From positions 3,410,001 to 3,474,000 of the forward strand of contig NZ_CP022297.1 of the NCBI RefSeq assembly GCF_017310015.1: DNA of 64,000 bases, written 5' to 3'. The DNA comes from Marinobacterium iners (lineage in GTDB: Bacteria > Pseudomonadota > Gammaproteobacteria > Pseudomonadales > Balneatricaceae). A program made the position numbers and the translations under genes. The notes below the pieces were generated by a model that had not been told where the DNA came from, ran no database searches, and saw nothing but the letters and a program-made list of their open reading frames with translations. Of this stretch, positions 52,061 to 60,642 are shown one piece after another (position 1 is the stretch's first letter; each line of letters opens with the position of its first letter).

Positions 52061-52537
52061 TCAGCTCAGATACTGGCCTCGGCTTAATGCCTTGGCCGCT
52101 CCCTGTATTGCGTTCAGGTGCCCCTGTTCAAGCTGCTCCATCTCACGCTGATACTCCAGCTTGAGCTTTGTCGGCAGGGCCTTCCATTCATCCTTGATCG
52201 GGATGTGACTGGTTTTGTCATGCACTTCGGTGATCACTTGAAATGTCTCTTCCTGCAGCAGCTGGGGACGAAAATTCTCCAGCAGTACTTTAAGACGAAT
52301 ACAGCCCTCGGTTGCTGTCATTTTCTCATCATGCAAAATGGCATGTGCAACCAGCCGGATACTTTCACTCAGATATTCCTGCCGTGCCTCAAACTGCTTC
52401 AGCCATTCGGTTTCCTGAGCCGCCTGCTGGGTCTTGCGCGATTTTTCCTGCTGCAGCTGGCGAAAAATGATCGCTGCCAATACGGTGATCGCAACCAGTC
52501 CGGCTGCAATCAGGCCATAGATCAGTGTATTGTTCAT
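52061..52537 (-). CDS. DUF2489-like membrane-anchored protein
   Basis: The 158-residue protein has one N-terminal helix (MNNTLIYGLIAAGLVAITVLAA), then a charged coiled region and LSESIRLVAHAILHDEKMTATEGCIRLKVLLENF, the DUF2489 hallmark. The ATG at 52537 is preferred to 52549. Its function is unknown. It forms a two-gene unit with the 124-residue protein downstream. Confidence 0.8.
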   Translation of the reverse strand: MNNTLIYGLIAAGLVAITVLAAIIFRQLQQEKSRKTQQAAQETEWLKQFEARQEYLSESIRLVAHAILHDEKMTATEGCIRLKVLLENFRPQLLQEETFQVITEVHDKTSHIPIKDEWKALPTKLKLEYQREMEQLEQGHLNAIQGAAKALSRGQYLS

Positions 52538-52618
52538 GCTAAACCTCAAGGACAGATGGATGCCGTTTGCAACCTATTATGCCAAATACGGCCTCTTCTG
52601 ACTCATTACGGAGTTGTC

Positions 52619-53059
52619 ATGTCGAGCGATCAACATTACGAGCGTTTGATCAGAATGTATCAACAGGCCCCCATCAACCGCCTGTACCCGTCCCAGCTTA
52701 CACTGGATAAGGGGCACGCCCGCATTGAGTTGGCGCCGGACCCTGGCCTCTGCCACGCGGCAGGAACCCTGCACGGTTCAGTATTGTTCAAGTTACTGGA
52801 TGATGCCGCCTATTTTGCTGCGGCCAGCCGAGTACAGGATCAGTTTTTGGTAACGGCCAGCTTTCATACGTTGTTCATGCGACCGGCAAAAGTGGGAGCT
52901 CTTCATGCGGTTGGCCGCTTGATCAGTGCCGGGCGCCAGCAGCTGATTGCCGAAGCCAGCGTGTATGACGAACGCAGCCGTGAGCTGGCGCGGGGCCAAG
53001 GCTGCTTTAGCCGCAGCGGTATCATGCTGGATGAGGTAACTGAGCAGGAGAGGTCTTAG
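52619..53059 (+). CDS. Hotdog-fold thioesterase, PaaI-like
   Basis: The 146-residue protein carries a hotdog fold with CHAAGTLHGSVLFKLLDDAAYFAA, where HGG-like and aspartate/asparagine residues form the acyl-CoA thioesterase site, and VTASFHTLFMRPAK. The ATG at 52619 follows GGAG six bases upstream. The long frame upstream (to 52118) is spurious. Its substrate is unknown. Confidence 0.85.
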   Translation: MSSDQHYERLIRMYQQAPINRLYPSQLTLDKGHARIELAPDPGLCHAAGTLHGSVLFKLLDDAAYFAAASRVQDQFLVTASFHTLFMRPAKVGALHAVGRLISAGRQQLIAEASVYDERSRELARGQGCFSRSGIMLDEVTEQERS

Positions 53060-53078
53060 CGACCCCTCCTGGAAACCT

Positions 53079-54071
53079 TTACTCGAACGTAAAGCTGCGA
53101 GGCTTCAGGTTGTCCGGCTTGAGGAACGGCTTGTCGCCGGTGTTGTCATGCTGGCCCAAGACCTTGCCGTTGAACTCGGTACCGTAGCGCGTATGCTTGT
53201 GAAAGTTCAGGTGCTTTTCACGAGTCTCGGCAGCATCACCGGTAAAGCGCGGGTCCTGCGGGCGCTCCTGACTGTTAATGTACCAGGCCACATTCCAGGC
53301 ATCCTGCTCGCTCAGTGAACCCGGCTTGCCCAACGGCATGTTCATGTGGATAAACGAGGCCGCCGTATAGATACGGCTGATACCGGCCCCCCAGTTGTAA
53401 GAGTTGTCACCCCATACCGCAGGAAATACAACCTTGCCGTTGACTCGCTGGCCATTGCCGTCATCACCATGACAGATTGCGCAGTTTTCCTGGTATACTT
53501 TCTGGCCAGCTTCATAGCTGATATCAGCCGGAATCTGCTTGCCCAGACTGCTGAAGCCGCGCCCACTGATGTTGCGCTCATACACCTTCGCGCCGGTTGC
53601 CAGCCACTGGTGGTAGGCGCTGAGGGCTACCATTTCATCACTGCCATAGGCCGGCGGCTTACCATTCATTGAGTAGGCAAAACAGCCGGCGATGCGCTCT
53701 TCCAGCGAGTTCACATGGCCGTTTTTGCCACGGAAATCAGGCAGTGTGGTAACCGCAGGCCAGACCGGGCCGGACCAGTTCTGTCCGCCTTCACCCATAT
53801 GGCAGTTGCGACAGCTGTTGTCGTTGAACACATATTTGCCACGCAGTTGCTGGGTATTGTTGAACAGATCACGCCCCTTGAGGATCACTTCCCGCAGTTC
53901 GGGATGGATGCTTTGATCGGCGTATAGATCTTCCAGTGTGGGTGCCTGGTGTACATAGGCACCTTCCTTGTGAGCCGGCAGGTTAACCGGAACTTTCGGC
54001 TCCGCCGCATGTGTGGCCGATGTCAGTACGGCAGCAGACACCGCCACTGCCAGCGCATTGAAATGGTTCAT
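53079..54071 (-). CDS. tsdA: Thiosulfate dehydrogenase, dihaem cytochrome c TsdA
   Basis: TsdA joins two thiosulfate molecules to tetrathionate in the periplasm. The 330-residue protein has a signal peptide (about 1-23) and two haem motifs, CRNCH at 87-91 and CAICH at 197-201. RIAGCFAYSMNGKPP (Cys130) provides the unusual cysteine ligand of the active-site haem, and HMNMPLGKPG the methionine region. Its ATG overlaps the tsdB stop (TAATG). Direction of reaction in vivo cannot be told. Confidence 0.87.
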   Translation of the reverse strand: MNHFNALAVAVSAAVLTSATHAAEPKVPVNLPAHKEGAYVHQAPTLEDLYADQSIHPELREVILKGRDLFNNTQQLRGKYVFNDNSCRNCHMGEGGQNWSGPVWPAVTTLPDFRGKNGHVNSLEERIAGCFAYSMNGKPPAYGSDEMVALSAYHQWLATGAKVYERNISGRGFSSLGKQIPADISYEAGQKVYQENCAICHGDDGNGQRVNGKVVFPAVWGDNSYNWGAGISRIYTAASFIHMNMPLGKPGSLSEQDAWNVAWYINSQERPQDPRFTGDAAETREKHLNFHKHTRYGTEFNGKVLGQHDNTGDKPFLKPDNLKPRSFTFE

Positions 54072-54733
54072 TACTGACCTCCTTCGACAACAGTGACAGG
54101 CTGAGCCGCCAGATACGTCGCGACCGCTTCAATCTCAGCATCAGTCAAACGCTCGGCAACGCCGGTCATCAGCTGCACTGGATCGTTGTGACGGCTGCCA
54201 CTCTGCCAGGCCTTGAGTTGCTGGCGAATATAGGTCGGATGTTGGCCGGCAATGCCTGGAAATGCAGAACCAACACCCGCATTACCGGGACCGTGACAAC
54301 TGTTGCAGGAAGGCACATGCTTGCTCCAGTCGCCGCGCAGAGCCAGCTTTTCACCCAGGGCCAGTACCTCTTCACTGGCGCTGGACGCTTTCACGGCAGG
54401 CACTGGTTGCGACGCGTAATAGGCGGCAACGTCCAGAATCTGTTGCTCGCTGAGGTTATCCACATTCGGCTGCATGATCGGGCTGACCCGGGTACCCGCG
54501 TTGTAGTCCTGCATCTGCTTGGCCAGGTATTCGGCACTCAGTCCAGCCAAGCGCGGAAAACCACCTGCATCATTACCGGCACCGTCCATGCCGTGACACG
54601 CCAGACAGGGCGCACCACTGCCATCCCCCTGCATGACGATTTTCTGTCCGTCAGCGGCCACACCCGCTGCCTGCGCAGTACCGCTGGCCAGCACAACACC
54701 GGCCAACATGAGGCGCAATCCTGATTTGAACAT
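54071..54733 (-). CDS. tsdB: Dihaem cytochrome c, TsdB electron carrier
   Basis: TsdB takes electrons from TsdA. The 220-residue protein has a signal peptide (about 1-22, ending AQA) and two cytochrome c4-like halves, with CLACH at 43-47 and CNSCH at 143-147. Methionine ligand candidates lie in SPIMQPN and VQLMTGVA. The ATG at 54733 is chosen over 54754 because the signal peptide then begins MFKSGLRLML. It is the first gene of the tsdBA operon. Confidence 0.85.
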   Translation of the reverse strand: MFKSGLRLMLAGVVLASGTAQAAGVAADGQKIVMQGDGSGAPCLACHGMDGAGNDAGGFPRLAGLSAEYLAKQMQDYNAGTRVSPIMQPNVDNLSEQQILDVAAYYASQPVPAVKASSASEEVLALGEKLALRGDWSKHVPSCNSCHGPGNAGVGSAFPGIAGQHPTYIRQQLKAWQSGSRHNDPVQLMTGVAERLTDAEIEAVATYLAAQPVTVVEGGQ

Positions 54734-54857
54734 GGCACTCTCCCCATTGCTCATGTCTAATTTAGAATAGGCTTAACCGGCATTAGTTTATGCCAAAAAA
54801 TGACATAAATCATGAAAGGGCACCTCTCTTTGGTCTGAGAAGAAGGATTTCACCTGT

Positions 54858-56903
54858 TCAAGACAAGCGTATAAGCCTTTTGCCTAACCCACTGGCCCGG
54901 CGCACTCGCGCACGTACGGCATCATCCAGTCGGCCCGGGTGGCTCAGCAACAGGGTGAACCAGCGACTGGCGCGTGTAATACCAGTGTAAACCAGCTCCC
55001 GCGTCAGCACCGGGTTGACCGCGGGTGGCAGCAGCAGAGCCGTGTGTGCAAATTCCGAGCCCTGCGACTTGTGCACAGTCATCGCGTACACGGTTTCGAT
55101 CGCCTGCAGCCGACTGGGCAGGACCCATTTGAGACTGCCGTCCGCGAGCGGGAAGACCACACGCAGCCCAGTGGATCCATCCGTCTCCTGGCGCATAAGG
55201 GTAATACCGATATCACCGTTCATCAGTCCCAGACTGTAATCGTTACGGGTGACCAGTACAGGCCTGCCTTCATACCAACCTTCACTGCGTAATATCAACC
55301 CGGCACGCTGCAGCACAGCGGCAATACGTGCATTCAGCCCCTCGACTCCCCAAGGGCCGCGGCGCAGCGCACAAAGCAGTTGAAACTCACCAAAGGTGTC
55401 CAGTACTTGTCTGGCCCAAACGTCTTGTGTCTGCTCATCATAGCTTTCGGGTCTGTGTGTACTCAGCTGCTCAAGATACTCGCGATAGCCGCGAGGCTGA
55501 ATTCCTTCAGCCGTGGCCGGCTGGGGGCCGCCATCCAGTATCAGTCGCTCCAGTGCCCTGTCCGCATCACCCTTGAGGTGAATCCAGCCAAGATCGACAT
55601 AACCCGCCGCCAGCACGGTATTTACCGCCTGTGGCTGGCCACTGTTGACGGCTCGCGCCAATGCTCCTATCCCACTGTCGGTACCAAAGCGGTGGCTGTG
55701 TCTGAGCATCGCAATGGCTTGCGCCAGCGGCTGCTCAGAAGGACTCCCGGCTTCAGACTGCCAGTGCGCCACATCCTGCCCGGTACGCCGCTGCAGTTGC
55801 AGCAGGGTTTCACGGCTGTAACCGCCTCGTTCGGCACCTTCGCACAAATCCCCCAGTACCGAGCCGGCTTCCACTGAGGCCAGCTGATCCTTGTCGCCCA
55901 ACAGAATCAGCCGTGCCCTGGCCGGCATCGCAGCCAACAACTGGTGCATCATTTCCAGGTCAATCATGGAAGCCTCATCCACGACGACCAGATCGGCATG
56001 CAGCGGGTTATCCACATTGTGGATAAAACGGCGTGTGTTGGGCCGAGCTCCCAACAGCCGGTGCAAAGTTGTTACCTCCTGCGGGACACCCTGCTGCATC
56101 TCTGCAGGCAGGTGTCCAATTGCGCCGCTGATTGATTCGGTCAACCGCGCCGCAGCCTTTCCTGTGGGCGCCGCCAGCCGAATACGCAAGGTGCGACCTT
56201 CATCACGGGCGAGACTTTGCAGCAGTGCCAGCAAACGAACGACCGTGGTGGTTTTGCCCGTACCGGGGCCACCGGTAATGATGCCGAAGCGACTGCCCGC
56301 CACCAACGCACAGGCCAGCTGTTGCCAGTCCAGGTGCCCCTCTTGCAGATGAAACAGCTCTGACAGGCGTTGCCGCAGGCGAACGTCATCCACCTCAACC
56401 GGTTGCAGGCGATCGGCTATCCGTTCAGCGACCTCCACTTCGTAACGCCACTGGCGGTAGAGATAAAGACGGGTAGTGCCCGGTTCCAGCACCAGCGGTG
56501 CGGGCGGATCACCTGCACTGACCAGCACCGTTTCCGCCAGCACCTGCAGCCACTGACCACGCCCAAGCCCCTGCAACAATTCAACCGGTCGATCTGGCAG
56601 AGCTTCGCCAAATTCTCCGTCTGGTGGTAGTGATAGAGCACTGTCCGGCGCCGAGAGCAGACTATCCAGATCAACGCAGATATGTCCTCGGCCCAACTGG
56701 TGGCTGACCAGCACAGCCGCCAGCATCACCAGCGGCGAGGCATTGGGATCAAGGTCATGCAGGAAGCGACCCAGTGCCAGATCCAGCGACCGTATCCAGC
56801 CCCGTTCCTGCCAGCGCTGCAGCAGCGATTCCAGCACAGTCCAGTCGGCCAGCGCTGGATGCAAAGAGGCTTCGGTTGCGAAAAGATCGACCTGTTCAGA
56901 CAT
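54858..56903 (-). CDS. recD: Exodeoxyribonuclease V subunit RecD
   Basis: RecD is the 5'-3' helicase of RecBCD. The 681-residue protein has TGGPGTGKTTTVVRLLALL (Walker A), VVDEASMIDLEMM (Walker B) and VHKSQGSEF (motif V/VI region), in the order of SF1B helicases. The ATG at 56903 overlaps the recB stop by eight bases. The frame continues upstream to 56945 without homology. It ends near a divergent tsdB promoter region. Confidence 0.96.
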   Translation of the reverse strand: MSEQVDLFATEASLHPALADWTVLESLLQRWQERGWIRSLDLALGRFLHDLDPNASPLVMLAAVLVSHQLGRGHICVDLDSLLSAPDSALSLPPDGEFGEALPDRPVELLQGLGRGQWLQVLAETVLVSAGDPPAPLVLEPGTTRLYLYRQWRYEVEVAERIADRLQPVEVDDVRLRQRLSELFHLQEGHLDWQQLACALVAGSRFGIITGGPGTGKTTTVVRLLALLQSLARDEGRTLRIRLAAPTGKAAARLTESISGAIGHLPAEMQQGVPQEVTTLHRLLGARPNTRRFIHNVDNPLHADLVVVDEASMIDLEMMHQLLAAMPARARLILLGDKDQLASVEAGSVLGDLCEGAERGGYSRETLLQLQRRTGQDVAHWQSEAGSPSEQPLAQAIAMLRHSHRFGTDSGIGALARAVNSGQPQAVNTVLAAGYVDLGWIHLKGDADRALERLILDGGPQPATAEGIQPRGYREYLEQLSTHRPESYDEQTQDVWARQVLDTFGEFQLLCALRRGPWGVEGLNARIAAVLQRAGLILRSEGWYEGRPVLVTRNDYSLGLMNGDIGITLMRQETDGSTGLRVVFPLADGSLKWVLPSRLQAIETVYAMTVHKSQGSEFAHTALLLPPAVNPVLTRELVYTGITRASRWFTLLLSHPGRLDDAVRARVRRASGLGKRLIRLS

Positions 56904-59900
56904 GAGCACTCTCCCTGTTGGCCAGCAGTGCATCCAGTGTTTCAATCAACTGCGCTGACGGACGATCAATGCAGCAGCCATGCTGCTCCGGTTCTGTAAT
57001 GCCACGCAGAAACAGATAAAGAGCACCGCCTACATGCTGTTCGTAGCCCCGGATGGGGTCATCGGCATAACCCGGCAACCGGGCCTTGAGCAGCCGGTGC
57101 AACGCCAGCAGATAAAGCACATACTGCACGTCGTAGCGCTTATCCAGCACCGCCTTTTGCATCGCCGCAGCGCTGTAGTGACTGTTGTCCGGCCCCAACC
57201 AGTTGGACTTGTAATCGGCCACCCAGTAGCGCCCCTGATGCTCGAACACCAGATCGATAAATCCCTTGAGCATGCCGCCCAGCTGCTGCGGTGCCAGTGC
57301 AGGACGCGGCAGGCCCGGTAACACCTGCTGCGTGATCAGGCGGTCCAGTCGACTTACCGGCACCTCAGCAACCTCCAGCCAGAACTCCATCTCGGCCTGA
57401 TACTGTTGCAATTGCGCCAGCGGTACACTTTGCCCAACCAGTGGCAGGGGGATAGTCAGCAGCTTCTGCAACCAATCGTCCAGCACCGGCAACCAGGGTT
57501 GCCATTCCCGCCGCTGGCAGCGCGGTGCCAGAAACTGGTGTCGCAGTGGCGCCTCCCGTGCCACTCGCTCAAAGCCCTCTTCCGCTGCCCATTCCAGTAC
57601 ACCGTGCAAAAAGGTACCCGCCTGAGGGCCTTTCCAGAAATGATGCGGATCATAGGCAAACTCAACCACAACGGCACGCGTTGACGGCTCATCCAGATTT
57701 TCCCGAGCGGTTTCTTCACGGGCACTTTCAGCCGGCTCAGCCTCGGCGGGCTGCTCCTGCTCGGCCCGCCCCTGCAGCTGGCTGATCGCACTGTAACTGG
57801 CGATCCACCAGCGTTCAGCTGCAACCGGTCTATCGCAGAGGCGTGCCGGTGCCAGTGCTGTTACAGTGGCAGTGTCCGGCAGCAACTCGGCATCGATTGT
57901 CGGCGGAGGCTCCACTTCGATCACACCGGCACTGACCAGCGGTTGCAGCCGGGCCTTGAGCGTCGCGCTGTCGGTTTTCGATTCGCAACCCAACAATTGG
58001 CCGAAAGCGCTTTTGTGCAGACTGAGCGAACGGTTGTATTTGATTGCAGCCACCCCCAGCCAACACGCGAACACGGGGCGGGTCAGTGCCACATAGAGCA
58101 GGCGCAGATCTTCCTGAAGCCGCTCGGCTTCTGCAGCCCGCTTGGCGCTTTCATCCTTGCTGTCCAGTTCCAGTACACTGCCCTGCTCCGACTGATAGCG
58201 GTAGCTGCCGTCACTGGCAGTCACTTCACGGTAGGCACAGATGAAGGGCAGAAACACCAGCGGATATTCCAGCCCCTTGGACTTGTGAATGGTCACCACC
58301 TGCACCAGGTCGGCATCACTTTCCAGCCGCATGATGTGTTCATCACCCCCCTGGCCGCTGTCCATGATCTGTTCCTGCAGGTAGCGAATCAGGGCCTGCT
58401 CACCTTCCAGCTGGCTACTGGCCGCCTGCAGAAGTTCGGCAAGATGCAGCAAGTTAGTCAGCACCCGCTCACCACCCGCATCCTGTAGCAGACGGGCAGG
58501 AAGCTCAAAACTGTCCAGAAGGTGACGTACCATTGGCAGAACACCCTGCCGCTGCCAAATGTCACGCAAATGGCGGAACCGCTCCACTGCCTGTTCCCAC
58601 AGCTGCTCATCACGGGTTATCTGTTCCAGGTGAACGTAGCCCAGATCCAGCGTTCGACTGGCCAACGCACCCTGCAGCAGGCCCGGCTGCTCCGGTTCGG
58701 CACAGGCGCGCAGCCAGCGCCAGAGGTCCTCAGCTTCGGCACTGGCATAGACCGAAGCCTGATCGGAAAGGTACACACTGCGAACGTTGCGTTGCTGCAG
58801 GGCATCACGAACCAGCCGGGCCTCGCTGCCGTTGCGCACGAGAATGGCGATATCACTTGGCCTGATCGGGTTCAGCTGGCCATTCTCGGAGCGAAAGCCA
58901 GCCCGTTGCTGTTGCGACAGTGAAAGCAGGTGACGAATCTGGCTGGCACTGTGCTCGGCCATCAGCCTGCGGTAATCACCGACGGCTATCCCATCAGCCG
59001 CGTCCTCATCCAACAGCCAGTGCGTCAGGGCTGATGGCCGTACGCCTTCAACCTCAAATACCGTTTTGCGGCCGTTGGCATCCACCGGAATAAACGGCAA
59101 CGGGTTATCACCCTCACGGGCAAAACGGAAGGCACCACTGGCCTGGCTGGCTTCAGCATGCTCAAACAGCCGGTTGACCGCCTCCACCAAGGCTTTTGAT
59201 GAACGGAAATTGCGGCCGAGGGTATAGTGGCACCCTCTGGTATCACGTCGTGCCTGCAGATAGGTATGAATATCGGCACCACGAAAGGCGTAGATCGCCT
59301 GTTTGGGGTCACCTATCATCAACAGTGCGCATTCTGAAGGGTCGGCATCCGGCAGGTTCGTGCCGCGATAGATGCGGCTAAAAATACGGTACTGCAGTGG
59401 ATCGGTATCCTGAAACTCGTCGATCAGTGCGACCGGGTACTGACGACGAATGGTTGCGGCAAGGCGATCACCCCCTTCGCCCTGCAGTGCGTGATCCAGC
59501 CGCACCAGCATGTCATTGAAGCCGAGCGCCGCTGCGCGCTCGCGGGATCGATCAAAACGCTGCTGAATCCATTGCGCCGCATGCAGCTGTACCGGTTGCA
59601 GCGGAGGCTGCAGCTGCAGGTAATCCACCAGCTCCTGTAACAGGTCGAATACCGGATGCTCCGGCGTCTGGTCCTGCATCTTTTTGGCTGTTTTATCGGT
59701 CAGCTTTGCACGCGCAAAGTGGGCCAACCTGTCACTCGACAGCATGCCCCCTTCAGCCCAGACCACCATGTCAGCCAGCTTTTCAGGCAGGGTTTCCGGC
59801 TTGTAGCTGGTGTTATTCAGAATCTTCTTTTGGGCGGCACTGATTAGCAGCGTTTCAATTTCGTCGTGCTCAGCCAGCCAGAGGGTGCGTGCCCGCTGCT

Positions 59901-60642
59901 CCAGCTGCTGCTTCTGTGGCAGCCAGTCGTTCAACTTCCGGGCATATTCTGCAGGGGACTGAGCCTCGCTGATACTGCTGCCCTGATATCGTACCTGTTG
60001 ATCACCCGGCTGCAGCAGGGGTTTGACCGCCTGCAGCAGAGCATCGGGATCAGCGGCCAGTTCACTCAGTGCTTCGGCCACGATCGGCGACAGTGCGTAG
60101 CACCAGCTGCGCCAGTAGTCACGTGCCATCTCGGCCAGCAATTCGCTGTCATCCTGCTCCAGCTGCTGGCGGAACAGGCTGCCGGTATCAAAAGCGTGCT
60201 GGGTGAGCATGCGCTGGCACCAGCTGTGGATGGTGTATACCGCGGCTTCATCCATCCACTCAGCGGCCTGCTCCAGTTTGCGGGCGGCCAGCGCTCGTGC
60301 CTCTTCCATGGCAAACTCGGGCTCGGCGAGCAGCTGCTGCAGGAACGGATCAGGCGCGGACTGACCACGAAATACGCGCGCGGCCTCGGCCAGGCGAGTG
60401 CGGATTCGGTCACGCAATTCACGGGTGGCTGCATTGGTGAAGGTCACCACCAGAATCTCAGGCGGTAACAGGTCACGTTGAAAGCGAGTATCAGTATTGC
60501 CATGGCCCAGTACCAGACGCACATAGAGCGCGGCGATAGTGAAGGTCTTGCCGGTACCGGCACTGGCCTCGATCAGGCGATGCCCATGCAGTGGAAAAGC
60601 CAGCGGATTCAGTGTCTGTGGCTGAGTGTGCGGTGTAGTCAT
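56896..60642 (-). CDS. recB: Exodeoxyribonuclease V subunit RecB
   Basis: RecB is the 3'-5' helicase and nuclease subunit. The 1248-residue protein has IEASAGTGKTFTIAALYVRL (Walker A), LIDEFQDTDPLQYRIF, VTIHKSKGLEYPLVFLPF and a C-terminal nuclease domain with GFIDLVFEHQGRYWVADYKSNWLG, whose aspartates and lysine are catalytic. The ATG at 60642 overlaps the recC stop by four bases. The longer frame to 60705 is not family-like. Confidence 0.97.
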   Translation of the reverse strand: MTTPHTQPQTLNPLAFPLHGHRLIEASAGTGKTFTIAALYVRLVLGHGNTDTRFQRDLLPPEILVVTFTNAATRELRDRIRTRLAEAARVFRGQSAPDPFLQQLLAEPEFAMEEARALAARKLEQAAEWMDEAAVYTIHSWCQRMLTQHAFDTGSLFRQQLEQDDSELLAEMARDYWRSWCYALSPIVAEALSELAADPDALLQAVKPLLQPGDQQVRYQGSSISEAQSPAEYARKLNDWLPQKQQLEQRARTLWLAEHDEIETLLISAAQKKILNNTSYKPETLPEKLADMVVWAEGGMLSSDRLAHFARAKLTDKTAKKMQDQTPEHPVFDLLQELVDYLQLQPPLQPVQLHAAQWIQQRFDRSRERAAALGFNDMLVRLDHALQGEGGDRLAATIRRQYPVALIDEFQDTDPLQYRIFSRIYRGTNLPDADPSECALLMIGDPKQAIYAFRGADIHTYLQARRDTRGCHYTLGRNFRSSKALVEAVNRLFEHAEASQASGAFRFAREGDNPLPFIPVDANGRKTVFEVEGVRPSALTHWLLDEDAADGIAVGDYRRLMAEHSASQIRHLLSLSQQQRAGFRSENGQLNPIRPSDIAILVRNGSEARLVRDALQQRNVRSVYLSDQASVYASAEAEDLWRWLRACAEPEQPGLLQGALASRTLDLGYVHLEQITRDEQLWEQAVERFRHLRDIWQRQGVLPMVRHLLDSFELPARLLQDAGGERVLTNLLHLAELLQAASSQLEGEQALIRYLQEQIMDSGQGGDEHIMRLESDADLVQVVTIHKSKGLEYPLVFLPFICAYREVTASDGSYRYQSEQGSVLELDSKDESAKRAAEAERLQEDLRLLYVALTRPVFACWLGVAAIKYNRSLSLHKSAFGQLLGCESKTDSATLKARLQPLVSAGVIEVEPPPTIDAELLPDTATVTALAPARLCDRPVAAERWWIASYSAISQLQGRAEQEQPAEAEPAESAREETARENLDEPSTRAVVVEFAYDPHHFWKGPQAGTFLHGVLEWAAEEGFERVAREAPLRHQFLAPRCQRREWQPWLPVLDDWLQKLLTIPLPLVGQSVPLAQLQQYQAEMEFWLEVAEVPVSRLDRLITQQVLPGLPRPALAPQQLGGMLKGFIDLVFEHQGRYWVADYKSNWLGPDNSHYSAAAMQKAVLDKRYDVQYVLYLLALHRLLKARLPGYADDPIRGYEQHVGGALYLFLRGITEPEQHGCCIDRPSAQLIETLDALLANRESAHV

